A stretch of DNA of 64,000 nucleotides, from positions 24,982,192-25,046,191 of the forward strand of contig CM067072.1 of NCBI GenBank assembly GCA_033980235.1, written 5' to 3'. Origin of the DNA: Diadema setosum (taxonomy: Eukaryota > Echinodermata > Echinoidea > Diadematoida > Diadematidae). Below, piece by piece: positions 11,683 to 25,100 of this stretch. The position numbers were made by a program, and so were the translations under genes. Every line of letters starts with the position of its first letter. Position 1 is the stretch's first letter. The notes beneath the pieces were generated by a model. The model was given only the letters and a program-made list of their open reading frames with translations, was not told where the DNA came from and made no database searches.

Positions 11683-12425
11683 AAGCGCCACCATGTCCAC
11701 TCACCTCCATGTCATCATCTTGCTTCGGGTTCGATATATCTTCGGTAGTTCGGTCAAGGGTCGCCATGGCCGAGCTATGGCTGTACTGGACAGGCGAGCA
11801 ATCGAGTACGAGGAACCACACTCTGACGATTAGCCAGCTGTCGGGGTACGGGCTGAGGATTCGAAGGACGATCGGGAGCCAGACCGTGCCACCAGGGCAG
11901 CCTGCCGGATGGCTGAAGGTGGACATCAAACACGCCGTGCGGAGATGGCGATCGCACTCGCACCACGATCACGTGGTCCACGTGACCTGCCCCACGTGTG
12001 AGTCCAATGCGCTGCTTCCCCTTGGGCGGGAGTCTAACCACCGTCCGTTCATTGTCATCCGCGTTACCGACGAGGAGAGATCGCGGCGCCGGAGAAACGT
12101 CAACTGCCTGGCGAACACCACAGACTGTTGTCGGCAACATTTTCGCCTCAAGTTCATGGATCTCGGTTGGGACTGGGTAATATCCCCGCGCGGCTTTGAC
12201 GCCAACTATTGCCGTGGATCCTGCTCTAACTTCAACAGTCCCTCCCTGACGCACACAAGTATAATGCACACCCTGAGATCAAAAGTCCCAACAGTCAACA
12301 TTCCAAGACCGTGCTGTACGCCCAAGGCCACGGGAATGCTTTCCATGATTTACATAGACGAGCACGGCAAATTCTACACTGTGGACCTGCCACAAATGAA
12401 AATCTTGTCATGTGGTTGCTCATGA
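11683..12425 (+). CDS. Activin/inhibin-beta-like TGF-beta ligand, last exon (5' part outside the window)
   Basis: The exon encodes the C-terminal half of a secreted dimeric ligand that would signal through type I/II serine-threonine kinase receptors. A pyrimidine tract and CTCTCAG precede it; it enters in phase 1 and ends at TGA 12,425, giving 246 codons after the split residue. In order: prodomain sequence (ELWLYW, GWLKVD), a CPTC pair, NHRPFIVIR, a furin site RSRRRR, then a 109-aa mature domain. The mature domain has nine cysteines in activin spacing (C-x6-CC, GWDW, YCRGSC, PCC, CGCS-stop) and an NTT glycosylation sequon. The CxxC...HRPF...RRRR layout is that of vertebrate activin prodomains. 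No exon with a signal peptide is visible in the 11.6 kb upstream, so it lies further left or is lost. The downstream neighbour at 34-30.7 kb is a convergent paralogue. Family call is firm; orthology is not. Confidence 0.92.
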
Positions 12426-15400
12426 ACAACTGTGTCTGCATCATTATGAGCTTTTCTGACCCTTGATTTGCAAATGTTAAATTCTGGTCTGAAACTAAAT
12501 TTTGCACTATTCTTTGGTGATGGCAAAGGGCCGCGTCTGAAACAACACGGACCTTCAGCTGTGAGAGGTGTAACAACGCTTCGGCCAATGGCTAAAAGCC
12601 TGTTGTAGACCAGGCAAGTTGATGTACGGTCCCTCTTTGATCCCACCGTCATTTCGTGATGTAGAATCTTCTTAGGCTGATATGCTCTTCTTCTCCCTCT
12701 CTCTCCCTCTCTGATGAGGTGATGAGACCATGATGTTTAGCGCCGCCTTTGTGTCCAACAGCTTGCCATGAAAGGAGGAGGGAGTTCCAATCCTTGCTTG
12801 CATGCATTCGGACCTAAACAACAGCAATTCAGTCCTGGCAACGAATTCTCGTAATAGGACGGATTTTCACCACACACAGTACGAGAGTTCGAACGTGGCA
12901 AAGACGTTGCATGCAGCATCTCCAACTGAGCTTTGGAAAGCCATGTAGGAACGCCATTTATGCATGCATGAGGGATAACTAACCAACAAAGAAACAAAAT
13001 AATACGACATCCGGCCTTTTGTTATGCTACGTGCATTTTTTTTTTCTTCAAATGATCAAGTGAAGTGAATGACGTACGCACACGCACCTGGAGATTTCAT
13101 TTCCACAGGTGTTTTCGAAATGCATTATGCAAATGAATTTAACAAACAATAGGGGCAAGGTGTCATTGATACCGTTGTCTAAAAAGTATGTAAGATTTAG
13201 TCTACTGTAAGGGTGGAATCTATTTGTTTTACCTATATGGATCCCCAAGCAAGTTGCTTTACAGTAAGGACCTACCCATTCATTGCCTTGTAATAGCTTT
13301 TGCCAGACTTATGATGGATGTACATTTCACGTTGGTAGATACCAGTAGTTGATTTCATAGGCGAGGCATTACCTGGAAAAACACGTTTTTTAATGTCGTA
13401 GCCCTCTCTCGGAATATTTCCATGCGTTTCGTTTGATAGCTAGTGCAAACAAATAAATAAACAAGAAAACGCAAAGAAAATCGCCCTGCTGTAATGCCGA
13501 AATGTGAGCAAAACGGTCCAGTTTTTGCAATAATTTACTCGGATGGTAGTATATTTTTTGTCTTGGTTTAAAGCGCCACTGGCTGTATAAAAATTTATGA
13601 GAAAGAAAGAATACCAATGGGAAAGAAACGCAAATCCTTTGTCATAGAGATATGATTTTGGTATTGGTGCGCGTTTCAACCTTCCCCTTCCCATTCACTT
13701 TGCGGAACGGGCTGCTACCTGTTGCCGTATTTTAGTCTGTCAAGTTCCTAGTAGAAAAAAAAAAACTTTCTTTGTTCTTTTGCAGTTTTGTTGTGTGTGT
13801 GTTGTTAATGTGGTTAAATGAGTGTATTACATGTTCACATTACACATCCGTTTCTTAGTGTATCAGTCTATAGCTTGACGTGCTTCAAGGGCCGTCGATT
13901 CATTGCGCTTAAGAGTCATATCGCTGTCCCAAAATTGACTCCAGATGGCAATACGAATGTGAATCTTCGTAAGGTCTTCGGGAATTTTTTTTGGCTTGCC
14001 AAAGATCTTGCCACCGCTCACGAAGTTGTTTCCGGAGCCGGAGAACCCCCACCGGCTGTTGTACGATGGCTCATTTTTTGACCCGAAGTTTATACGATCA
14101 TAGCCGAATTCGTTCACTTCCGTAGTAGTGTTGTCCATCTTTGCTCAATTTTGAGACAGTTTGACGCCTGTTGAATGGACATTCGTTCACGTGTATCCCT
14201 TTATCAATGTTCCTGGGAAGTCATGGAACGAATGAGACACTATTTAACGTTCTTTTATAGGAGTTGTTATTATGAAATGTGTTGTTAACCGCCAGTAAAC
14301 ATGAGGGTCCGTGGCTGGTTTTGATTTACTATTATTATTGTTATTCAATTTGTTACTCTTTTTTTGGGGAGGGGGTCGATTGAATTCAAGAGGCGCAGGC
14401 ATTTGTTGGGAATAAAAGAACAAGACATTTTTCGATTCATTTCAGTTAGAAAATTGACTTTTATCTCTGTTTTAATGAATCTGTTTGTGCAGTTTAGTTG
14501 TAGGCCTTGCCCTTGCTTACGTGCTTCAGCATTCTTCAAGAGTCAGTGATGTGAGGGACAATGGAAGTGACACTCATGCGTTTGCTGTTCACAAAACTGC
14601 CAATACATGTAGCACATTACAATGTGCGCATATTTTTGCCCACGAGATGGCGTTTTCCTTCGCATTTCTGCAAATATTTGCTCCTTAGAAGGGACTTGTT
14701 TCGTATGAGGACCTATAAACCATTGCAACTTAAATGACCATTGCAACATAATGTTCATCCATGAAAGTGGGTCCTTAGAGCATAGTCTTGTAACCTAACG
14801 CGTTTACTAGTAAAGTCTACGCCTCATTCATTTATATTCGAATGCACCTGCAACAGTAAGATAGTGTGTGCAGGTGCATGTATAATATATGCATAAGTGT
14901 TTATTACAGTGTATGTGTGGTGTGAATGTGTGTATATGGGGGTGGGATGGGACCATTTTTCTTACCTTTGAATGCTGTAGACCTGATTGCGTACTCGGTA
15001 TGAGCTGTACAATGTGTCCAACAATACATTTTAGCAGCAATGACATTACCCCACGCTAAGGCCGACAGGAGATATTTTTGTGTGCGGCAGTATGCGTTTG
15101 CCAAGTAAGAGATGACGATGAAATTACTGCGACTGAAACGAATGCATGTCCCTTATTTAGGTCTCAAATTTACAATTATGCTTGGCTAACGTTATTGATG
15201 ATGTAACATTACCTTAACTCTTTTATTCTTTCACTAATGTTGTTTATATCGTGCAATGTTTATCTTGCTTCATTAAAACGAAAACCTTGCTATATACTAA
15301 AATGCAATCTCGTGAGCTTGAGTATTATCTTTTTATAGAAGCAAATCAGCTTGACCTTTCCTTCAATCACCACTGTCCTTTTTTTTCCGACGTTGATAAT

Positions 15401-16729
15401 GGAAGTGATGATGTCACAATGAACGAACGCATTACCAGTGTGTCAGGTCTGCCCCACTGGGGTGCGTATAGTCGTGACTGATAAAAGTCAACAGAGCGCT
15501 CATTATATATCAGCCTGCTATTGCAACGTCTAAGGAATTATATTTATTAGCTTAAAGCTTGGTATTTATTCTTCGTCATCATCTTATATTGTCATTTTTG
15601 CAATTAGGCCGTTCGTAGACAGTATTTATCTCTGTGAAACAATAGAATTGTCAATGTAATTGACAAGCTTACTGTCGCAAGGAATGCCATGGAAGCGGTT
15701 CCATAAAGTAAATAAAATGTTTATGGCATTAAATATTTTGCCAACCTATTATGATGTTTATATTTTGGTGTCGTTTTTTTTTCTTTCAGAAGGAAGCGCC
15801 ATCATTTAAAATGTGTATAAAGTATTTCTAAAAACAGACGGAAGAGATGCGACGAAGTTTATTGCTGTTGTAAAATAGATTTATAAAACGTGATGTCCGT
15901 ATTAGTTTTATGCACCTATGTAGTTAATGCACCGAGGTTAACAGGTTAAACCGTTGCAAGAAGATGACAAATGTATAATATGAAACGGCATGCAACCCTT
16001 GGATATGATCATTCACGCTCTGGTCAATATCATGAACCAGTGAAAACGATGATCAGTGAGGGGTTCACAATTATTACAAAACTCGTTTGCGGACGTGTTT
16101 AGAGACACGTATACACTAAATGTGCAAGTGCAGTCATTTTTGCAAGCCTGAGAGAAAACTTGAACAAACTCGCAATGACTTCAAAGAAGTCATGGGACTA
16201 TGGTTAGTAAAAAAAAAAAATGTACTCTCTATAACTCAAAATCATAATAATCATCATGGATCTCTTCTCTCTGTCGCAAGAGCTATATACTCTAGATATA
16301 AATTTCGTTAATCCTGATTGAAGAAAAAGAGTGAAGGCCATCATCAACAATTGATTCAGTATAATGCTCATGCTTTTGTAGTTGTAAGTGTGATATTGTA
16401 TTCAAAGTAAAAGAAGAAAAAACAAAAACAAAGAAGAGTACTGTGGCCTGTTGAGCCGAGATATTGCAGTCAACCGTAATTCCCTTGATTATAGACTGCT
16501 AGTGTGCCAACGTTAGATTATTATTGGTTATCTGTGAAGTGGGCATTTATCTGGTACAGTTTCCTAGAGTTGCAGACTTTTTTTTTTGGGGGGGGGGGGA
16601 AGGGGAGGTTAATAGGGTTAAAGTAACAGTGTATTTGTGGGAACTGTCGAATAAATCTTTAATGTAATATATTATTTTCATTTATTCCACTATAACTAGA
16701 TTAAAGAGGATATAAAGAAACATGTTTAT
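12426..16729. other. 3' flank of the activin-like gene and noncoding DNA
   Basis: The first kilobase probably contains the 3' UTR. The clearest AATAAA-type sequence is AAATAAATAAAC near 13,450, but its use is uncertain. A pyrimidine-rich patch lies near 12,690-12,712. A 91-codon frame at 14,138-13,863 (-) starts with ATG but has no family resemblance I can support. Confidence 0.5.
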
Positions 16730-17000
16730 GGCGACACTTCGGGTTGTCCGTTCGTCCTTCTTTCCATCCGTCCGTAATCGATCTGTGGACGACGTTTGAT
16801 GTATCCAAGTGAAACTTGGCATGTATTAGCTCAAGGTCAAAAGTCAAGGTAAAAATCGTAAGGTATATCATGGAACTTTCTGTTTTTATGTATTACGAGG
16901 TTCTTGAGAAAGTTTTAAACCATGGGGTGAAAGGTCATAGGTCCAAAGTCAAGTGAAATGCGATGTAGCGAAATAGCGGAGGCGCATACCACTCACCATT
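16730..17000. repeat. Possible dispersed repeat with TCCGTCCGT and AAGGTCAAAAGTCAAGG motifs
   Basis: The pattern of CGTTCGTCC/TCCGTCCG followed by GTGAAACTTGGCATGTATTAG and GGTCAAAAGTCAAGG/GGTCCAAAGTCAAG resembles non-coding dispersed repeats common in marine invertebrate genomes. No second copy was seen in the window, so this rests on memory and is weak. Confidence 0.3.
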
Positions 17001-20000
17001 GCAACATTTTCTAGCTCTTTTTTTAAGGTATAAGCCACATATAGTTATTACTAATATTTCATTATCCCAACACTGACGGATCAATTATCTCAATGAACAA
17101 TAATGTCATATACAAGTTCGACGTAATTAACTTTTTTTAGGGAGGTAAACTGTTAACATACCCAGTCTGATAAAGGAGGTATTGAACTCCTGTTCAATGA
17201 CGCCACTAAAAGTATTCTAAGTATGTGCCAAAGTGGACCAGCGTCACAGACTGAAGACAGTTAAATATCTCATTGCACAATGACCAGCCACTCTCTAAGG
17301 AATGTATTTCTTTAGGTTGGTGATTACTTTTCGCCATTCCATAACACTTTGGTACATAATGGCAAAGACACGGGGATGCGCGAATAGAAATTTCACAAAG
17401 ACTGCAGAAATAAAAATCAAAATACTCGAGTGGATGCGTCTGTACACTAATCTAACGTATCAATTTGTGAAGAAATTTTAAAGATTATACCATATCAGTT
17501 TCATTTATCTTACGTAAAAACAAAAGAGACGCAATCGGCTTTGTAGGAGGATGAGGTTACAAACACTTTCACAGGTATACAGCTCAGATTTACAATTTTG
17601 CACATATTTCTAGATTGGATTGACTTTTGTTTCTAATGCTTTATCAGGTGAAATTTCATTTTATTTAGTTAACAAGCAAAATACATCCGACATTATGTGA
17701 GCGTTCAAAACGAATGTCCGGATTGCTCAGAAAGATGTCAGCATCAAACCCCTATCATCAAAGCCACTCATGTATCTAAGGAATTCTTTGCGCAGCCATA
17801 GAAAACTGACAGCTGTTTGAATGATAATCATAGCCAGTTGGAACTCCATCTCTTGAACCTCCTTGGTTGACAATAAATTCAAGGTCTGTTTTTAATTTGA
17901 CTACAAGAATAGAGTTTCCACGCAGTCAAGAATTATAGGGTTTTTCTGTTTATCGACCTTTCAAAAGATACTTCCGGCGATTTTGTTTTATCAAAATATA
18001 CCTGTGTTACCAAAACTACATGTACTCGTGTTTTAACGGGACGTTTGCACTGGTGACACGTGTGTTGTGGAAGCCTCATCGTCTCGTAAGTTGTAGGGAT
18101 GTACTGTTTTGTAAGACAGTGGAACCTCATACGATGCTAATTTGCCGGTCCCCATTCTTTGTATCTCTTTGTTATTGTACCCTAATATAGTAAGAACCCT
18201 GATGTAGCAAGGTATAATTGTCATGGTTTTCAGGTCCTTGTTAAGACGAAGTTCTCATGTAAATGAGCAGGGTTGAGGTCATGATGACGTGCTATTGACT
18301 AATCAGAGAGCGCTTGCAAAAGACGCTGAAATTATGATCTGTATGAGGACCCGAATTTGCCTTTTCGATTGAAATTCTCGTGTGCATATTTGATCTCCGT
18401 GAAAGTCGCATCGATCTCTCTTGTATTAAGTGGTTTTTATCAACTAGTACATGTTCGATGAATGTATAAAATCTACATTCAGCATATTCCAGTCTTGGAA
18501 TTAGCTTTCTGTTATGATGACTGCAAATATTTGAAGACATTTTACTATCCATCTCATTTGTAAAGAATAATTGTCTGTATGTCGGATATGGTTTTAGAGA
18601 AACCCGCCACAATTAGTACAAGTAACTGGCAATTGATTGTAAGTTTGTTAGTTGTTGTTTTCATTTTTGTAGAAGTGATAAAATGGTGTTTTATTTTATT
18701 TTTTCTTGGTGTTTGGTTTTGATACTCAGTATCCCTTCTTTTGATCGAGACATACAACCTTATTTTGCAAATAAATTTTTAATTCTTGTCCAAGTCAGTG
18801 TTACGGTCATCTGAGCGATGGGAATACAAGACCCGTTGTACAGCAAGACACTATCCTTGTGGGTCCTTTCAACACGAAGCTCCACAGGCCAAACCTTGAA
18901 CAAGCTATGGGCAGCCAACCAGGCCATTATTCGTGAACGTAGCAGGCGTTGTTAGTTTTAATGTGTGCGCATGATCTCTTCTCGTTGAAGAGGCATACAA
19001 TTTTGAATGAGGACAATGCATTTCCACCTACATTGAATACCATTATGGCGTTTTGGGGGTGTGACGAAGTTTGAAGCGGAACATCTCGTGAGATTAAACA
19101 TATCAAAAAATCAGTACGGCCTGTTGATCTCAGAGCTAAGTTACTGTGCACGTAATGCACTGCAGTGTTCTGGGAAGACTATTTGTTTCTTTTTCCCAAC
19201 ATTGATTTCTAATCACACATCAAAGCTTGGCGATACAAAGTAAGCAGAAGAGTGGTGCATTGGCCTGTATATCGACGCTTTGTTTGTAAATTCATGTGAT
19301 GCACGAAATGTGATGAAAAGATGTACTACGTTGTATATTCTTGTCAATGATGGGCATTATTAATATCAAAGAACATCTTATGTGAAGGATAATGTTGTAA
19401 CACTGCCTGAATGCCGTGATTCCATTTAATCTTTCCGGGAGGTCTATATAAATGTATCAGAGTGGTCACAAAATGTTTAAGACCCCAGTAAGGGCCTTTA
19501 CTCTTTGCTTCATTCCTCCCCGCGTTCACAGTAGGTACCATCATGCGCACAGCGCATGCGCGCACATGCGTACATTCACGCAAACAAAGAAATATGTACA
19601 CACCAACTTCGACACACTCAAGTGCCTTTATCTCCTCGAAAACCTGTTCATTCTCTTTCCGTTACGGAAATTAAACAGAATCATATGGATACACATGCAC
19701 TTTTCCCGTGTCTCTTTTATCATATTTACTATTCAAATGTGTTGCGACATTGAGAATGGCTTTGTCGTTTGCCGACGTCGTGGAAAATGCAGTTATCAAT
19801 TTTCCTGATTGTTTGTTAGTATTTCTGTGTATATCAAGAAAGTCACCAGGATATAAATTGTGATTCCTCAGAAAAGTGTCGATACTAATGCCTTCATGTT
19901 CGATTTAACGCATAAACCATTTTGCCTCCTTCCTTTCAAGGCGGATGCTTGAAAAAATAGGAAAGGGGCAAAATCTGTATCCGCCTTTTAAATCGGGGTC

Positions 20001-21660
20001 GTTGCATGATAGAAAAGTTCTTTAGGGTAAAAGTTATGCAGGCTGCTAATTACGCTTTCAAACGCTCAAACCGGATTTTTACTCGGTCGGAAAAAAAATG
20101 TTGCAAACACGATTAATGCCATCTGCATTCATCTAGAACTATAGGATCGTGATGTGATGGAAAGTATTATTGATTGGGCGAATGGCAATTCCGGCTCGAT
20201 GGGGGACAGGACCTGAGGATGCACTTTGTAAAACGTGTTCAAAACCGATGTTAATGTAATGTTGATGATGATCCACACGGATGAGTGCGAAGGGTTTGTT
20301 CCGCATATGGTTTAGCGAAAGGGGAGCTGTTTGTTTTTGTGTTTGTTTATCTCCTGGCAGTATAAAAGGAGAGTGGCATATTGATCATCCGGCCTTGACA
20401 AACACGTTTCCAATCAGCACAATGCGCTTGTTGGCCTCGAATAGAATGTTTGCGGCTCGTCTTGTGATTAGCGTTATAGTTTTTCATGAACCATTCTCAT
20501 TCATATCCGATCATAGATATGAATGAATTTATTTCTTCAAACATTCGATCGAATTGTTATCAACTAACATGTTGATTACTTGAAGTAATTATCCTGTAAA
20601 TGTCTTTATTAATGTTCTTTATTTATTCTTATTTTTTACTGTAACTTTGCGGTGTGCCAAACCACGTCCATTCAAATGTAAATACAAGTGGGAATATTGA
20701 ATTTCCCAGGCTCCATCCACTGGACTGCGACATTACGGAGAAGGCGATGGCCATCTTTGTAAAGTGATTGAATATATTTATGGATTTTATGTATTGTGGT
20801 TGTTTCAAGCACGAACGGGGAATTTTAACAAGCTTATACGCGTCGTTCGTCAAATAAAGTAAGAAATGAGTATTTCCTGTAGCAGATAGTGAATACGTGT
20901 GGTGTTAGTTACGGAGATATAACAACGAAGGTACGAACAGAGATTTGCTACTAAATGATAATTGCGTCCAGAGAGAATTAGCACATAATTCCATAGCTGA
21001 ACAATTGGCAGTGTTAAACAAAATGAAAAAGAGGAAAATGCTCCTTATCTCTTTCGTTGTGTGACGTTTACGTAACTATGATAACGTAATAGAAGATGAG
21101 CTAATTTTGTAATACATGTATTTTCATTTGTCCTATGAGAACAAAGCGGTGGCAAAGTATGAATGCACAATAATGATGCCAAATGCGTTCTACAGGTTAA
21201 ATGACATAATTTTTTTTTTATTTTATTATTACTTTTTTCGGCATGGAAGACTTTTATTGGATGGGAAACAAGCGCTTCCAAATTTGGTAGAGAACACAGA
21301 TATGCTGTCCTGGATTTCTACGTATTTGATGTGTGTGTATTTTCATCACCTAATGTGTCCTGAATTCTGCTCTTTAAAGGATGGTGGCCGATTTACGTTC
21401 ACCATAAAAAAAAAAAATTGTGAAATTCAGCCGTTATCTGCGGAATTCACTTTAATGGTGAATATGAATATGTATGTTAACTATGCATCGTTGTAAACGA
21501 TTAGAGTCGTTTTTCGAAAGATATACTTTGTAACAAAAAAAAGTGACTTGTTTTGATGAAAAAATAAAATTTGATAAAATCGATCTTTTAATACATGATA
21601 GTGTCACTGAATGTTTATTTTTCGATGTGTTTGTCATTTCTATAAATGAAACGTTTGTGC
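17001..21660. other. Noncoding stretch
   Basis: No gene is recognised on either strand. A GCGCATGCGCGC palindrome lies near 19,553. A TATAAAAGG box with promoter-like sequence lies at about 20,360. Both stand alone. Confidence 0.5.
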
Positions 21661-21669
21661 GGGAATTGA

Positions 21670-21751
21670 ATATATATATATATATATGTATATGTATATA
21701 TATGTATATGTATATATATATGTATATGTATATATATATGTATATGTATAT

Positions 21752-21783
<32 letters not shown>

Positions 21784-21791
21784 GTATATGT

Positions 21792-21831
<40 letters not shown>

Positions 21832-21835
21832 TTAT
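21670..21835. repeat. (TATATG)n / (TA)n minisatellite-like tract
   Basis: About 165 bp of ATATGTATATGTATATAT arrangement, with GTATATGTA interruptions recurring roughly every 22-38 bp. Ile/Tyr/Met-only frames here are artefacts. Confidence 0.9.
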
Positions 21836-21928
21836 AAAGGAGGGGGAAATAGAAAATGGGGTCTACAAACATAAACAGATAGATTTTGAAAATATAAATG
21901 CTGAAGAATTCCAGCGTAATGCATGCAC

Positions 21929-21930
<2 letters not shown>

Positions 21931-21982
<52 letters not shown>
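21931..21982. repeat. (TA)n microsatellite
   Basis: A pure TA run of about 50 bp. Confidence 0.9.
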
Positions 21983-21984
<2 letters not shown>

Positions 21985-22123
21985 AGTTACCATTTCACAC
22001 TACATACAGGCGAGCAATTCTATTTTGCATCAGAAAATTTGATTCCGGAAAGTGTTACTGTATCTTCCAGTTCCCCTGCGAGCACGGGAGTCAGAGATCA
22101 AATTTCAGAGTGACGGATTGAAA

Positions 22124-22150
22124 ACAACAACAACAACAACAACAACAACA
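22124..22150. repeat. (AAC)n microsatellite
   Basis: Nine consecutive AAC/ACA units are visible. Confidence 0.85.
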
Positions 22151-25100
22151 TATCTTTACCATGTAAACGACAGACTTGAAATGAAAAAAGGAAATAAATA
22201 AACGGTTTGTGTATTCGGAATGAGTTTATCATCAAAAGTGTTTCAGGACAAAAGTATCACATGGAATATGTAAGACGCAAAGGCCCATTCACACCAAACA
22301 GTAAAATATTGGTCAGCAAGGTCAGGTACAAAACGTCTCACGGAATATAGCCAAAAATATTGCAGACCACGATGCAATCATTTTGTAATTCATCTTCCGT
22401 ACTATTAACGAAAATGTGTTGGAAAACCTAGGGAAGAGGACATCAGAAAAAAAGGTATCTCTACTTGTCATCAGGGATCATTTCACACATTCTTTACGAT
22501 TTCCATTTAAATGGATTGTGATCAAAGTCATCGATTTAATTGTTTTAGTTTTGTGTTTTTCCCCGCCCATTTTCATCACCATTTCCTTTCAGTTTATCAA
22601 TTTCCGGAAGGTCCGGTCCGGAAGAGGTTTTATTGTAACAGGGCATAAAAATGAGTGAATTAAGGAAGTGCCGGGAGTGACAAAATCTGATGATAAAGAA
22701 TATGCGCTAACCGTTTCCATTGATTTAGCTAAAGTATTTTGATGCTACAGATCAATTTAATTTTGTAACTTAAATTATGTTATTACGATATTAAAGTGGC
22801 ACCTCTTTTTAATCACCAACAATTCATCTCACATATTGCTGTCGATTTATGTACTACATGATGTGAAATTTTGAAAAACGTCTGGAATGCCTTTTTAATT
22901 GAATTATTATGCCACGTGTTGCCTGGCGTGAATATCCAAATTAGCGCTGTTCAAAATTCACTCACTTGCGAACATCATCTCCTCTGCGATGAAAAAAAAA
23001 AATCGAATTAATCAATAACTTTAAAGTATTGCTGTCAGAACTATCCATACAATGCATATACAATATGTTTGTTTGTTTGTTTGTTTGTTTTTGTTTGTTT
23101 TTGTTTTTGCTTTTGTTTTTTCTTTTATTAAACATGAATTCACAGGTAACCGCAGTCTCAGATATTAGACTTCTTTTTGCACGAGTGTTTGCCAAAGAGG
23201 GTTATTAACGATAAGTTTGAAAGGTGGATTTCATAATTCAATCGCAATATCCAATATGTTTGGATTTTTGTTCGTACGTCACGAGCCTCTGTATAGTGTT
23301 TAGATGCATACAAGAATGCTTGAACGGAGGGGGGGGGGTTACTTGCTGTAAATCACACAGCCAGCTGTCATAGCATTTGCGAGCGAGGTATGCATAAATC
23401 AGCAAATACACCACATGACAGTCAACGTGAACTTGAAACACCAGAGGAATGTCTTTCGGGGGAGGGGGCTGATAGGAAAGAAGAGAGAGAGAGAGAGGGG
23501 GGGGGGGGGAGGGGGAGGGGGGTCTATCTGCATACACCTGTGCGGGTTCTTCTCTCCCGTTACCTTTTCATCGCGTTCATGAGAATCAACGTGGCAGCAT
23601 GAGGAATAAAGGTCACATTTCTTCCACCGAGTGACGTAGCTAGTTGCGACGTTTGATTTACGAGCCACCATGGGGAAGTATTATGCGCCACTTTCGCCGG
23701 GCAATAAACTTGAATGATCAGGGTTTAAAGGTGAAGTTGAAGACCTGGAACACATGTGGGAAGCCGAAGCAGACTTGTTCTCGTTTACGTGTATCACATT
23801 GTACGTAGGCCTAATAGCGGATGGTATCTAGAGGATTGAAAGCGACTGAGCATGCGCAAACCGAATGATTCCACCCTCTCTTTCAGCTTCAGGTAATATA
23901 CTTCTATTCTTCTTTAAGAATGTGCCAGGAATGACAGTAAAGATCGAAGCATCAAATGGCTAGAGCAGAATATACTTCCTATCTCCGCACAATAGACCAG
24001 CTCGTAATTCCACTTTGCGCATGAGCAGAAAAAAAAAAGGTTATGTTCCAACAGGCATTTTGGTTTGTAAATTCACTGAGATAAGCATCTGTGATGTGAT
24101 GATTATTCATAATGATCCTTACGAACAGCGCTTTCCAGCACGTTCAGCAGACAGTAAGCCTGGTATTTGGCAATTTTAACAGAAAAAAAAAATAATAAAT
24201 TTATTCACGGGAAACAACGAAATATTTATACTTCTCCCATGTGACATATTGACAGATTATCGTGGTCACCTGCTCTGCGCAAGATTCGTGTAAACATGTA
24301 TTCCATAGGTGGTTACGTCGGGCGCAAGCTCATGCATTTTTTATGCAGCTTTCAGAACATTACAGGTGAAGTGCCTAGCCAACTGAGAAAAAAGAAAGGA
24401 CATTCGTGCCAATGTACACGTGAGCTAATTACAGAGAACATTCGTGGCTGGCGGAAGCAGGAGGTGTGCCTATCATGTGACAATTATACAAGTGGGACTG
24501 GCATATTATTATTGTCTCCTGCAATTGATTTTTTTTTTTTTTTTTGGGGGGGGGGTTCGTAATTCAGTCAGTGTAATGTACGTGAGCATGCGCAGTAATT
24601 TCGCTGTAATCTCAGTCCACTCTATACACTACATAGCGACTATAGTGCTCTATAAAGATCTAAGTGCCATATACATTGTACCTTGATGTGATTAGTTGTA
24701 CTGTCAGTATTGTTTAGACAGGGAAACTAGAGATGATGACAAGTGAAATAAAAGACAGGAATGATGTATGCAAAGGAAAGCGGAACAGGATATATCATAC
24801 AGCTGCTTTTGTAGCTGTTTTGTATCGGCAAGTTTTCAAATATTCACCATTGTCCACGTAATCGATACTGATTTTTATATCTTATTTTTAAATGTGTTGT
24901 CGCTTCCTAACCATATGCTAACCTTAGGCAACGCAGAAGAACCGAAGGCTGCTCATTGCATTCAACTTAAGAAACGAATTGTCAAAGATTATGATTTAAT
25001 GAGAAAACGCTGCCCCCCCCCCCCCAAAAAAAAAAGAAGCAAAGTGCGTAATACTCGGTATATCTGTATCCTTCTTTGCCGCATATAGGCCTATTCGTAT

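Noticed and set aside
11690..11833. GCCACCATGTCC, a perfect-looking Kozak start on the + strand at the beginning of the activin exon
   Set aside because: The ATG opens a different frame that stops at 11,833. The ligand frame runs through the acceptor in phase 1, so this is coincidence within a spliced exon.
13863..14138. 91-codon ATG frame on the - strand
   Set aside because: It has an ATG, but I recognise no domain, homologous family or splice context; it may be chance or a repeat fragment.
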